Source of the DNA: Lachnospiraceae bacterium
GTDB lineage: Bacteria > Bacillota > Clostridia > Lachnospirales > Lachnospiraceae
Length of the DNA stretch: 64,000 nucleotides
Reading direction: 5' to 3'
Assembly: GCA_029008875.1 (NCBI GenBank)
Contig: JAQXJP010000025.1
Location: 30,183-94,182 of the forward strand
Positions 1-8,162 of the stretch are shown here, piece by piece. Below the pieces are notes generated by a model, which was not told where the DNA came from, did not search any database, and was given only the letters and a program-made list of their open reading frames with translations. Position numbers and translations under genes: made by a program. The first letter of the stretch is position 1. The number at the start of each line of letters is the position of its first letter.

Positions 1-296
1 CACAGTATACCCTGGCCATTGACCGGCAGAATGAGAAACTGGATGATTTCTATGATTCCCACCATCCCGCAGTGCTTCGCATGATTCAGATGGTGGTTGA
101 CAATGCCCATGCGGCGGGAATCTGGGCCGGAATCTGCGGGGAATTGGGAGCGGACCTGTCCCTGACCCGGGACTTTTTGGCAATGGGTGTGGACGAATTG
201 TCGGTTTCCCCTGCCAAAATACTTCCGATTCGCAAAATTATTCTTGAGACAAATGTGGAAGAGTATGCTAAACTGAAAGAGGAATCAGGAAGCTGA
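1..296 (+). CDS. ptsI: Phosphoenolpyruvate-protein phosphotransferase (Enzyme I), C-terminal end
   Basis: Partial gene; the window opens inside it, in frame from base 3, and it ends with TGA at 294-296. The visible part of about 97 residues begins QYTLAIDRQNEKL and contains the conserved ICGELGAD and GVDELSVSP stretches of the PEP-binding TIM barrel of Enzyme I. The family passes a phosphoryl group from PEP to HPr in the cytoplasm and so drives PTS sugar uptake. The phospho-histidine domain lies upstream of the window. A DeoR-type regulator follows 36 bases later, which suits a sugar locus. Confidence 0.93.
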   Translation, partial: QYTLAIDRQNEKLDDFYDSHHPAVLRMIQMVVDNAHAAGIWAGICGELGADLSLTRDFLAMGVDELSVSPAKILPIRKIILETNVEEYAKLKEESGS

Positions 297-332
297 TTTC
301 GGATATGCGAACAGGAATAAGGGGTGAAATCC

Positions 333-1070
333 ATGCTTGCAGAGCAGCGATACAAGATTATTCTTGATTTATTGGAAAAAAATAAGAGTGTAACCGTGAC
401 GGAGATTCGGGAGGCGCTTCATGCCTCCGAGTCTACGGTCCGGAGAGATATTACGGCCTTGCACAATGCCTCAAAACTGATAAAGGTATTTGGCGGGGCT
501 GTTTCCATTGAAAACAATTTTTCCGCGGACGAGCCCACGGTGGCGCAGAAAGCGGATCTGAACCGGGAGGAAAAGCAGCAAATCGGAAGATATGCGGCAT
601 CCCTCATCGGCAGGGACGAATTTGTGTACATTGATGCCGGGACATCCACCGGCAGTATGTTGGAGTACATTGATATCACCGGTGTTTCCTTTGTCACCAA
701 TGCGGTTGCCCACGCACAGTATCTTGCGGCCAGAGGCGCAAAGGTCTATCTGCTGGGGGGCGAACTCAAGAGCTCCACGGAAGCGATAGTGGGGAACACC
801 GCTGTGCGGGCTCTCCAGGGCTATCATTTTACCAAGGGCTTTTTCGGAACCAACGGAATCAGCCGCCAGGAAGGCTTTAGCACGCCGGATGCGGACGAGG
901 CCATCATTAAGGAGACCGCCATGGGACAGTGCCGGAAGGCGTATGTGCTGGCGGATTCCTCCAAATTCAACAATGTATCCTCTGTAACCTTTGCAAATAT
1001 CGAGGATGCCACCATCCTTACGGATCAACTTCCCGTAGGGTATGAAAACTATGGGCAGGAAATAGTGTAG
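333..1070 (+). CDS. DeoR-family transcriptional regulator (sugar type)
   Basis: A 245-residue protein starting MLAEQRYKIILDLLEKN, typical of DeoR repressors. Residues 1-55 form a winged helix-turn-helix (ASESTVRRDI is the recognition helix). The remainder is the sugar-phosphate-sensing domain, with VYIDAGTST, ITNA-like FVTNAV and a LADSSKF stretch near the end. I prefer ATG 333 because AAGGGG lies 8 bases upstream; a GTG at 324 is possible but has a poor site. Members usually repress PTS or sugar kinase operons and are released by a phosphorylated sugar. The target here is not visible, although it follows ptsI directly. Confidence 0.9.
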   Translation: MLAEQRYKIILDLLEKNKSVTVTEIREALHASESTVRRDITALHNASKLIKVFGGAVSIENNFSADEPTVAQKADLNREEKQQIGRYAASLIGRDEFVYIDAGTSTGSMLEYIDITGVSFVTNAVAHAQYLAARGAKVYLLGGELKSSTEAIVGNTAVRALQGYHFTKGFFGTNGISRQEGFSTPDADEAIIKETAMGQCRKAYVLADSSKFNNVSSVTFANIEDATILTDQLPVGYENYGQEIV

Positions 1071-1122
1071 CGGGGAAAGAGAATGCGTGGTATAATGGGA
1101 GTAGGAAAAGGGGGGCGATTAT

Positions 1123-1407
1123 ATGAAGTGTATCAGAACACCGATTCAGGCGGAGGTTACCAAATACGACCAGGACTCCTCCATGGAAGACGGATTTGAA
1201 TTGTATTCGGAAGTTATTACCAAGAACAATGTGGACTGCAAGAATTTGATTCAGATAGAGAGAGGCGGTCAGATTGTGTGTCCATACATCACAACCCGAA
1301 GAGGTCGTACCTTCATCAAGGAAGGGGACTACATCGTGGTTGAGGAAGATGGCACAAAATTAGTGTGCGGCGGAGATAAGGTATTCTCCCGGTACCGGGA
1401 AATATAA
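1123..1407 (+). CDS. Small protein of unknown function, phage PGDYIV-like
   Basis: A 94-residue protein with an A/G-rich ribosome site just upstream of ATG 1123. It has the layout of small phage-associated proteins: an N-terminal PIQAEVTKY strand, a middle segment rich in N and I, and a C-terminal EGDYIVVEEDG...VFSRYREI stretch similar to the PGDYIV motif of those families. No enzyme signature and no membrane segment is visible. It stands alone between a DeoR gene and a convergent LacI gene, so its context says little. The phage-like link is my pattern match and is not proved. Confidence 0.7.
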   Translation: MKCIRTPIQAEVTKYDQDSSMEDGFELYSEVITKNNVDCKNLIQIERGGQIVCPYITTRRGRTFIKEGDYIVVEEDGTKLVCGGDKVFSRYREI

Positions 1408-1418
1408 AGTAGGAAGAA

Positions 1419-1456
1419 GTAGGGACGTTCCTTGTTTTGTTACGAGGAGCGTCCCT
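1419..1456. terminator. Bidirectional terminator-like hairpin, partial copy of the GGGACGTTCC repeat
   Basis: AGGGACGTTCC (1421-1431) pairs with GGAGCGTCCCT (1446-1456) with one mismatch, between two converging genes. The left arm, AGTAGGGACGTTCCTT, is the same sequence that opens the inverted repeats around the GH32 gene at 13774 and 15353, so a dispersed repeat may be serving as the terminator. Confidence 0.65.
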
Positions 1457-2462
1457 TTGTGCTTCCCCGTTGAATCAGAACCGGGAGAGTGGTGTAGCTT
1501 TGAATCAGCAAATCCGGGTTTTCCAGCTTGCGGATCATCATCTCCCCGGCCTGAACACCCATGTCGTACACGTTGATATCAATGACGGACAGGATGGGGT
1601 CCACAATATCCGAATAAGGATAAATGTCAAAGGTCAGGACGCCCACATCGTCCGGAATCCGCAGTGACAGTTCGTTTAATGCTTTGACAACACCAAGAGC
1701 CAGCGTATTATTCTCACAGACAATCGCCTGTGGATACGGCTGGCTTTTTAATGTGGATAAGGTCTCTTCATATGCGCTTTCCCGTGTATTGGAAGTGTAT
1801 AGGATTCTGCGGTTTGGAATATGAACCCCTTGGTTCAGCATCCCTTTGGTGAATCCCTTGAGGCGCTGGTTGGAGATGGCGTCACTTTTCCTACCTGCCA
1901 CAAACATGACGTCTGAGTAGTCGCAGTCTGCCATATGCTCTGCGGCGTATTCCCCGGCGAGGGCATGGTTGGTATCAATCCAGCACAGGCGGTTCTCAAA
2001 ATTGGGGTGACCGATAATGATATGTGGAACTTTTTCCGCGATAATGTGCTTTGCCAGTTCCTCGTTGATGGCGGAACCGTGAATAATCAGACCGTCCGCG
2101 GAGCGGCGGGTAATCTCATTCATCGCCCGCTCCCCGGGATAGGATTCCTCGGAGGTATCCACCAGGGTCAGCGTATAATTTTTGGATGTGAGTTCGTGAT
2201 GAACCCCGCACATCATATCAAACATGTGAGGATAAAGGTAGGCGGAATTCTTGCCCAGATCCGTGAGATACACAATGTTTTGCGTAACCTGTCTCGCAAA
2301 GCTCACGGCCCTGGAGTTGGGAACATAGTGCAGCTTCTCGATGGCTGCATTGACGCGAGCCACCGTCTCCGGAGAGATGGTAGTCCAATTGTTGAGTACC
2401 TTGGAGACGGTGGATTTGGATACACCGGCCTCATTTGCAACGTCTGTAATTGTAATCGACAT
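1440..2462 (-). CDS. LacI-family repressor of the adjacent maltodextrin-type cluster
   Basis: A 340-residue LacI-type protein. It begins MSITITDVANEAGVSKSTVSKVLNN, the N-terminal helix-turn-helix and hinge, followed by a periplasmic-binding-like effector domain (VLTFDIYPYSDIVDP, then PVLIQRGSTKG at the end). The start at 2462 is chosen because the protein aligns with the family there and a GGGGGAA site precedes it; an open frame extends 22 codons further. It is divergent from the binding-protein gene at 2651. The decamer TAGGAAACCG occurs both in its own promoter spacer and in the operator at 2622, so it probably represses itself and the transport operon until a maltodextrin-like ligand binds. 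Confidence 0.9.
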   Translation of the reverse strand: MSITITDVANEAGVSKSTVSKVLNNWTTISPETVARVNAAIEKLHYVPNSRAVSFARQVTQNIVYLTDLGKNSAYLYPHMFDMMCGVHHELTSKNYTLTLVDTSEESYPGERAMNEITRRSADGLIIHGSAINEELAKHIIAEKVPHIIIGHPNFENRLCWIDTNHALAGEYAAEHMADCDYSDVMFVAGRKSDAISNQRLKGFTKGMLNQGVHIPNRRILYTSNTRESAYEETLSTLKSQPYPQAIVCENNTLALGVVKALNELSLRIPDDVGVLTFDIYPYSDIVDPILSVIDINVYDMGVQAGEMMIRKLENPDLLIQSYTTLPVLIQRGSTKGRSS

Positions 2463-2496
2463 GATTTCCCCCATAAAATTGAATAAATATGCTAGT

Positions 2497-2525
2497 ATAG
2501 TATAGCGGTTTCCTAACAAAGTCAA
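2497..2525 (-). promoter_or_regulatory. Promoter of the LacI gene with embedded half-operator
   Basis: On the minus strand TTGACT (2520-2525) is followed by a 17-base spacer and TACTAT (2497-2502). The spacer contains TAGGAAACCG, half of the palindrome found before the binding-protein gene, which suggests autoregulation. Confidence 0.7.
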
Positions 2526-2545
2526 CAAAGAAAAATATAAATTCG

Positions 2546-2575
2546 TTGAAAAAATAAGGAAACAGGTGGTAAAAA
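2546..2575 (+). promoter_or_regulatory. Candidate promoter of the binding-protein operon
   Basis: TTGAAA (2546-2551), an 18-base spacer and TAAAAA (2570-2575) preceded by TGG, an extended -10 arrangement. It would start transcription near 2582, about 40 bases before the operator palindrome. Confidence 0.45.
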
Positions 2576-2621
2576 TAGGTTACAGGCAAGCAGGAAACTG
2601 CAAAAAATACATTAAAACCGT

Positions 2622-2633
2622 GAAACCGGTTTC
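2622..2633. promoter_or_regulatory. LacI-type operator palindrome GAAACCGGTTTC
   Basis: A perfect 12-bp palindrome with the central CG typical of LacI-family operators, placed between the promoter and the start codon at 2651. Bound repressor would act as a roadblock. The flanking TAGGAAACCG (read on the minus strand) recurs in the repressor's own promoter. Confidence 0.8.
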
Positions 2634-2650
2634 CTAGGGAGGTAAACAAG

Positions 2651-3958
2651 ATGAAGAAGAAATTAGTTTCAGTAATTTTGGCGGCATCCATGGTAGCCAC
2701 AATGATGGCAGGATGCGGTTCAAAGGCTCCGGCGGCAAACGAGAACGCCGGAACGGAAAATGGAGAGGGTACTGCGGCCACAACGGATGATGCCATCGCA
2801 AATTTGATTGCGGCGACGGACAAAACCGTAGAACTCACCTTGTGGTGCAACGAAACCGACGCATATCAGACGGTAATACGTGAACTTGTGGATGAATTTG
2901 AGGAAACCTACTCGGAGGTTGATTTCAACATCACCATCGGTGTTGAATCAGAAGCCAACTGTAAGGATGATGTGCTGGCCGATGTGGAAGCGGCTGCGGA
3001 CGTATTCGTGTTCCCGGATGACCAGCTGGTTGATCTGGTGAATGCGGGAGCCCTTCAGAGCATTGATGCCACCTACACTTATGACCCGGCAAAGACCAAT
3101 GCAGCGACAACGGTTGAGGCTGCAACTGTGAATGGCAAATTATATGCATATCCGCTGACAGCGTCTAACGGGTATTTCTTATTCTACAATAAGAATTACT
3201 TGAGCGAGGAGGATGTGGCTTCCTGGGATAACCTCCTGGCAGCGGCAGAGGCACAGGGCAAGACCGTCGGTATGGAAGTATCCGGAGCTTGGTATCTGTA
3301 CGGATTTTTCGCAGGTGCGGGACTGGATATGTACGGTAACGAAGACGGAACAAACACCTGTAACTGGAATGCAACCGACACAAAATATACCGGTGCCGAT
3401 GTGGCAACAGCGATTTCCGACATCTGTGCAAACAGTGCCATGGTTAACTGCGTAAATGAGGATGCACAGTCCTTCGCGTTGAACGGGGAGATGATTGCGG
3501 ACGTGAACGGAACTTGGGCGACCACCGCATTCCAGGAGGCATACGGCGACGGATACGCAGCAGCGAAGCTGCCTACCTTCACCGTAAACGGCGATCAGGT
3601 CCAGATGGGATCCTTTGCCGGATATAAATTTGTAGGTGTCAATGCATATTCAAAAAATACCGGCTGGGCAATGCTTTTGGCTGAGTTTATCACCAATGAG
3701 AGCAGCCAGACAAAAATCGGAATTGCTACCGGTGAAGGCCCGTCCAACCTTGTAGCGGCAAGCTCTGAGGAGATTGCGTCCGCTCCGGCTTTGGCAGCAC
3801 TTGCAGCACAGTCTGAATATGCAAGTCTCCAGAGAGTTGGAAATGAGTATTGGGGACCTGCTGCAACCTTGGGACAGCTCTTGGTAGAAGGCTCCTACAC
3901 AGACGTTCAGCAGATCTTGGATGAGGCGGTAGCCGGAATCACACAGGCACCACAGTAA
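2651..3958 (+). CDS. Sugar ABC transporter solute-binding lipoprotein (MalE-like)
   Basis: A 435-residue extracellular binding protein. The signal peptide ends in the lipobox MMAGC, so Cys22 should be lipidated and the mature protein anchored outside the membrane. A low-complexity linker rich in A, E, G and T follows, then the binding-protein fold (VELTLWCNETD, DVFVFPDDQL, GYFLFYNKNYL, VGVNAYSKNTGWAMLLAEF). The gene starts the cluster: a GGGAGG ribosome site, MalF-like and MalG-like permeases downstream, a GH13 amylase after them and a divergent LacI gene upstream. By that context the ligand is probably maltose or maltodextrin. No ATPase gene lies in the cluster, so a shared MsmK/MalK-type ATPase elsewhere is likely. 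Confidence 0.92.
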   Translation: MKKKLVSVILAASMVATMMAGCGSKAPAANENAGTENGEGTAATTDDAIANLIAATDKTVELTLWCNETDAYQTVIRELVDEFEETYSEVDFNITIGVESEANCKDDVLADVEAAADVFVFPDDQLVDLVNAGALQSIDATYTYDPAKTNAATTVEAATVNGKLYAYPLTASNGYFLFYNKNYLSEEDVASWDNLLAAAEAQGKTVGMEVSGAWYLYGFFAGAGLDMYGNEDGTNTCNWNATDTKYTGADVATAISDICANSAMVNCVNEDAQSFALNGEMIADVNGTWATTAFQEAYGDGYAAAKLPTFTVNGDQVQMGSFAGYKFVGVNAYSKNTGWAMLLAEFITNESSQTKIGIATGEGPSNLVAASSEEIASAPALAALAAQSEYASLQRVGNEYWGPAATLGQLLVEGSYTDVQQILDEAVAGITQAPQ

Positions 3959-3975
3959 AGCGCATCGTTTTTCGT

Positions 3976-3999
3976 GGCCTGCATGGTGACATGCAGGTC
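3976..3999 (+). terminator. Intercistronic hairpin after the binding-protein gene
   Basis: CCTGCATG (3978-3985) and CATGCAGG (3990-3997) form an 8-bp stem with a 4-base loop, extendable by one or two pairs. The following run is only CTTTCC, so this is more likely a partial terminator or an RNA-stabilising hairpin that keeps binding protein in excess over permeases. Confidence 0.6.
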
Positions 4000-4028
4000 G
4001 CTTTCCATAATACATTTCGAGGGTTTCT

Positions 4029-5432
4029 ATGAAAAAATATTTTACTGATTTTGGGACAGCAATCGCAAAGGGCGATATCTGGACAAGGTTGTCCCTGCTT
4101 GTAATGGGGGCAGGATATTTTGGGAGAAAGCAAATCATGAAGGGCATTTTGATGACCTTGATTGAAATTGGCTTTTTTGTATTTACCATCCGCTTTTCTT
4201 TGCAGTATATTTTGAAACTGAATACACTGGGAACCGTACAGCGGGAGGAAACACTGGACCTTGTGACACTGACAAAAACGGTAAATGATTATGACAATTC
4301 CCTGCTGATCCTGCTGGGCGGAATTATCGGAATTCTGTTGATTGTGGCTTTTATATTGCTCTACATCAGCAACATGAAAACGGTGTACCGCCTCCAGCTC
4401 ATGAAGGAGAATGGGGAGCACATCAACAATTTTGCCCAGGATTTGCGGGAATTGATAAACGGAAAATTTTATGTGACATTGTTGACGCTGCCCAGTATCG
4501 GCGTGCTGCTCATCAATATCATTCCCATTATCTTTATGATCTGCATCGCCTTCACGAACTACGATATGGATCATCAACCGCCCACCTATCTGTTCACCTG
4601 GGTGGGGTGGAGCAATTTTAAGACACTCTTTACCTCCACCACGACCATCACCTTCGGGTATGTGTTTGTCCGGGTTCTGGTATGGACCTTAATCTGGGCA
4701 TTGGTGGCCACGGGAACATCCTATTTCGGAGGAATCTTCCTTGCAAAATTTATTAATCACAAGATGACCCGTTGCAAAAAGTTGTGGCGATCACTTTTTG
4801 TGGTGACTATCGCAATTCCACAGTTTGTCACGCTGCTTCTGGTGGGAAAACTGTTTGGAGACTACGGAATCGTCAATAGCTTTTGCAATCAGATTGGGCT
4901 CACTGCCTTTTTGCAGGATATCGGTTTGGTTGGAAAGGGACTCTCCTATATTCCGTTTTTATCCAAGCCGGGTTGGGCCCATGTAATGATCATTCTGATC
5001 AATATCTGGGTCGGAGTTCCATACCAGATGCTCAGTGCCACGGGAATCCTGATGAATATTCCGGAGGACCAGCTGGAGAGCGCAAGAATCGATGGGGCAA
5101 ATGATTTTCAGATTTTCTGGAAAATCACCATGCCGTACATACTGTTTATCACCGGGCCCAGCCTCATTACGGCCTTTATCGGCAACATCAACAACTTTAA
5201 TGTCATCTATCTGCTCACCAGCGATTATGTTACAACCAACATGGCATTTGCCAATTCCAACGCAAAGGAAGTGGATTTGCTGGTGACCTGGCTGTTTACA
5301 CTGACCAATGATTACTCCAATTACAAGATGGCGTCCGTCATCGGTATCTGTGTGTTTATCATATGTGCAACCATTACGCTCCTCAGCTTCACACGTATGA
5401 TTGCGGGGAACAGGGAGGAGGAATTCCAGTGA
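4029..5432 (+). CDS. Sugar ABC transporter permease, MalF type
   Basis: A 467-residue inner-membrane permease, longer than a minimal CUT1 permease because it carries the MalF-like N-terminal extension with extra membrane segments (around residues 40-60 and 95-115). The EAA loop that docks on the ATPase is visible as ESARIDGANDFQIFWKITMP. It follows the binding protein by 70 bases and ends in the TGATG overlap with the next permease gene, so the two are translationally coupled. Together the two permeases form the channel for the sugar delivered by the lipoprotein. Confidence 0.92.
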   Translation: MKKYFTDFGTAIAKGDIWTRLSLLVMGAGYFGRKQIMKGILMTLIEIGFFVFTIRFSLQYILKLNTLGTVQREETLDLVTLTKTVNDYDNSLLILLGGIIGILLIVAFILLYISNMKTVYRLQLMKENGEHINNFAQDLRELINGKFYVTLLTLPSIGVLLINIIPIIFMICIAFTNYDMDHQPPTYLFTWVGWSNFKTLFTSTTTITFGYVFVRVLVWTLIWALVATGTSYFGGIFLAKFINHKMTRCKKLWRSLFVVTIAIPQFVTLLLVGKLFGDYGIVNSFCNQIGLTAFLQDIGLVGKGLSYIPFLSKPGWAHVMIILINIWVGVPYQMLSATGILMNIPEDQLESARIDGANDFQIFWKITMPYILFITGPSLITAFIGNINNFNVIYLLTSDYVTTNMAFANSNAKEVDLLVTWLFTLTNDYSNYKMASVIGICVFIICATITLLSFTRMIAGNREEEFQ

Positions 5433-6274
5433 TGAAAAAGACGATGAGAATAGTTGTGCGCCACGTGATTTTGGCGCTTTTGGCATTCATCTGGCTGATT
5501 CCCATCATCTGGCTGTTTGTCACTTCCCTAAGCGCATATAAGGGAATCAACACCATGCATTTTTTTCCCGCAGAATGGTCTTTGGATAACTACGCCCAGC
5601 TGTTTTTCCGGCCGGATACGGTGGCAAACTTCCCGGCTTGGTTTAAGAATTCCATGATTATCGGAACCTGCAGCTGTGTGGTGTCCACCGCGTTTGTGCT
5701 GATGGTGTCCTACGCCATGAGCTGCATGCGATTCAAGGCGAGAAAACCGCTGATGAGTTTCGCCATTATTTTGGGAATGTTCCCGGGAGTTTTGTCCATG
5801 ATTGCCATCTATTTCGTGATGAAGCTTCTGGGGCTGTCCAACAGCCTGATGGGTCTTGTGGTGATCTACTCTGCCGGATCCGGGCTAGGATATCTGATTT
5901 GTAAGGGATTTTTTGACACAATCCCCGTTTCGCTGCGGGAATCCGCAAAATTGGAAGGGGCGTCGGAACTGACAATTTTTACCAAGATTGTCATTCCGCT
6001 GTCGAAACCTATGATTGTGTATACCGTAATCAATTCTTTTTTGGCCCCGTGGATGGATTTTGTCATGGCAAAACTGATGATCCGCTCCAAAGATCCTGTG
6101 GATTGGACCGTCGCCATGGGTTTATTCACTCTGGTACAGCGCACCCTGGTCAGCGATTACTTCTCCGTGTTCTGTGCGGGCGGTATCATCGTTGCCATTC
6201 CCATTTCCATACTGTTTCTGATTATGCAAAAATTCTATGTGGAAGGAATCACCGGCGGTGCGGTAAAGGGTTAG
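5432..6274 (+). CDS. Sugar ABC transporter permease, MalG type
   Basis: A 280-residue permease with about six membrane segments and the EAA loop ESAKLEGASELTIFTKIVIP. It ends FYVEGITGGAVKG, the usual C-terminus of MalG-type proteins. The start is ATG 5432, which shares its A with the stop codon of the preceding gene; AGGGAGGAGG lies just upstream. The open frame reaches back to 5363 inside the MalF gene but that part has no family match. It is the partner half of the CUT1 channel. Confidence 0.92.
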   Translation: MKKTMRIVVRHVILALLAFIWLIPIIWLFVTSLSAYKGINTMHFFPAEWSLDNYAQLFFRPDTVANFPAWFKNSMIIGTCSCVVSTAFVLMVSYAMSCMRFKARKPLMSFAIILGMFPGVLSMIAIYFVMKLLGLSNSLMGLVVIYSAGSGLGYLICKGFFDTIPVSLRESAKLEGASELTIFTKIVIPLSKPMIVYTVINSFLAPWMDFVMAKLMIRSKDPVDWTVAMGLFTLVQRTLVSDYFSVFCAGGIIVAIPISILFLIMQKFYVEGITGGAVKG

Positions 6275-6298
6275 ATGATTTTGAAAGGACATTTTACT

Positions 6299-7978
6299 AT
6301 GTATAAAGCAGCGATTTTGCATATTCCGCTGTCGCAATATGCATATGCAATCGATGAGCATACTCTGACCATCCGGATCCGTGCTGCCAAGGACGACATC
6401 AAAACCGTAACCCTGTTTTACGGGGACCGGGCCGATCCGGTAGAACCCATGCGTACCACATCCGTGGAGATGGGGAAAAAGGCATCGGATGACCTGTTTG
6501 ACTACTTCGAGGCCAACATTGAGGACCGATACACCCGGGTGTGCTATTACTTCCTGTTGGATGACGGGAAAGAGAAATCCTACTATTACGAGAGAAATTT
6601 CTGTGACAGCATGAGCTGTGGCAGAACCGAATATTTCCAGTTTCCCTACATTCGGAGGGAAGACTTAATCTCCGAGCCGCAGTGGGCCCCGGAGACCATC
6701 ATGTACCACATATTTCCGGACAGTTTTGCATCCGGATACCGGAGCTTGTCCGGGGAAGGAAAACGTGTGGAAGAGATGGAGTCCGTGACAAACCTGGGGG
6801 GAACACTGGACGGAGTGACGAAAAATGTGGATTATCTGCGGGATATGGGCATCAACTGCATCTATCTGAATCCCATCTTTGCGGCAAATTCTTACCACAA
6901 ATACGACACCATCGACTATCTGTCCGTGGATCCCTGCTTCGGAACCAAGGAGGATCTGAAGAAGCTGGTGGAAAAATGCCACGAGATGGGAATCCGGGTG
7001 ATTCTGGACGGAGTGTTCAACCACTGCGGGCCCAATTTCTTTGCCTTCAAGGATGTGTTGGAAAAAGGGAAAGCGTCCAGGTACTACGATTGGTTTTATC
7101 ATCTGTCGGACCCCATCGTGTATGCAGACCCGCCCAATTACGAGGCATTTGCGTATGTGAAGGAGATGCCCAAGCTCAATACCGGAAACCCGGAAGTGGA
7201 AGAATACATGATCCATGTGGGAACCTACTGGATGGAGGAGGTGGGGATTGACGGATGGCGATTGGACGTGGCCAACGAGATCAATCACGACTTCTGGAGA
7301 CATTTCCGCAGTGCAGTGCGGAAGGTGAGACCGGATGCGTTTTTCATCGGAGAGATCTGGGAGGACGCGGGCGTGTGGCTGTCGGGGGATCAGTTCGACT
7401 CCTCCATGAACTATCGCTTCTCCTACCTGTGTCGGGACTTTTTTGCGGAGCGCAAGATGAGCGTCAGCGAATTTGACGCCCAGATTCAGAAAATGATTCT
7501 GCGCTACCCATGGCAGGTGGCACTGGCCCAGATGAACTTTCTGGATTCCCATGATGTGCCACGATTCTTGAGTTACTGCGGCGGCGACAGAAGACGCATG
7601 GAACTGGCATTTTTCTATCTGTTTATGAGTGTGGGAATCCCGTCCGTATTCTACGGGGACGAGCAGTATCTCGCGGGGGTGACGGAGCCGGAGTACCGCC
7701 AGGCAATGCCTTGGGGCTCCCGGGACAACTGCTATGACAAGTTCAGGAAATGGATGGAGCTTCGCAAGTCTCATCCGGCTCTGATGCGGGGCGAATACCA
7801 CACGGTGCTCACGGATGATGCCGGAGGGGTATATGTGTTCTCCAGAGAGTATGGGAAGGATAAGGTTCTGGTGGCCCTGAACAATTCGGATGTGGCGCAG
7901 ACGGTGGAAGTGGATGGCGTGTGCATGGAGCTTGAGGCCATGAGCGGGGATGTGATTGATACGAACCCGGGGACGTGA
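6299..7978 (+). CDS. GH13 alpha-amylase family enzyme (neopullulanase/cyclomaltodextrinase type)
   Basis: A 559-residue cytoplasmic glycosidase; no signal peptide. An N-terminal CBM34-like domain (about residues 1-115) precedes the GH13 barrel, the order seen in neopullulanases, cyclomaltodextrinases and maltogenic amylases. Conserved regions are DGVFNHCG, DGWRLDVANE (nucleophile Asp), GEIWEDA (acid/base Glu) and FLDSHDVPR (third Asp). GAAAGGA 9 bases before ATG 6299 supports this start over the in-frame ATG at 6275. As the last gene of the ABC cluster it should hydrolyse imported maltodextrins or cyclodextrins to maltose and glucose. Confidence 0.92.
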   Translation: MYKAAILHIPLSQYAYAIDEHTLTIRIRAAKDDIKTVTLFYGDRADPVEPMRTTSVEMGKKASDDLFDYFEANIEDRYTRVCYYFLLDDGKEKSYYYERNFCDSMSCGRTEYFQFPYIRREDLISEPQWAPETIMYHIFPDSFASGYRSLSGEGKRVEEMESVTNLGGTLDGVTKNVDYLRDMGINCIYLNPIFAANSYHKYDTIDYLSVDPCFGTKEDLKKLVEKCHEMGIRVILDGVFNHCGPNFFAFKDVLEKGKASRYYDWFYHLSDPIVYADPPNYEAFAYVKEMPKLNTGNPEVEEYMIHVGTYWMEEVGIDGWRLDVANEINHDFWRHFRSAVRKVRPDAFFIGEIWEDAGVWLSGDQFDSSMNYRFSYLCRDFFAERKMSVSEFDAQIQKMILRYPWQVALAQMNFLDSHDVPRFLSYCGGDRRRMELAFFYLFMSVGIPSVFYGDEQYLAGVTEPEYRQAMPWGSRDNCYDKFRKWMELRKSHPALMRGEYHTVLTDDAGGVYVFSREYGKDKVLVALNNSDVAQTVEVDGVCMELEAMSGDVIDTNPGT

Positions 7979-8007
7979 TGAGATCATAGTGAAATAATTG
8001 AGAGACG

Positions 8008-8046
8008 TTTGGGCTTTGACGTATGAGTCAAGGCCCAAAATTTTTT
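8008..8046 (+). terminator. Rho-independent terminator of the maltodextrin operon
   Basis: TTTGGGCTTTGAC (8008-8020) pairs with GTCAAGGCCCAAA (8027-8039) with one G-T pair, then a T-run. Confidence 0.85.
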
Positions 8047-8054
8047 ATGTCTAC

Positions 8055-8106
8055 AAAAGCAACAAAATATTACTAATATCGAAAGAAAAAGCAACAAAAT
8101 GTTGCT
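8055..8106. promoter_or_regulatory. Operator of the HTH/HipA-like module: direct and inverted repeats
   Basis: AAAAGCAACAAAAT occurs at 8055-8068 and again at 8087-8100, exactly 32 bp apart, about three helical turns. The second copy forms the perfect dyad AGCAAC-AAAAT-GTTGCT (8090-8106). It ends 7 bp before the -35 box. This arrangement suits cooperative binding by the HTH protein encoded next. Confidence 0.7.
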
Positions 8107-8112
8107 TTATGC

Positions 8113-8141
8113 TTTACAAATAGGATAAATCGTGATGTAAT
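8113..8141 (+). promoter_or_regulatory. Promoter of the HTH/HipA-like module
   Basis: TTTACA (8113-8118), a 17-base spacer and TGTAAT (8136-8141), followed by an AAAAGGAG ribosome site and ATG 8163. The operator dyad lies immediately upstream. Confidence 0.75.
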
Positions 8142-8162
8142 GTAGAAAAGGAGACCGTTCAC

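Noticed and set aside
1091..1096. TATAAT as a promoter for the small gene at 1123
   Set aside because: No acceptable -35 hexamer at the right distance.
6665..8038. A 457-codon open frame on the minus strand over the GH13 gene
   Set aside because: It mirrors the amylase gene, is rich in His and Arg in a shadow-frame manner, has no ribosome site, and the plus strand carries all GH13 motifs.
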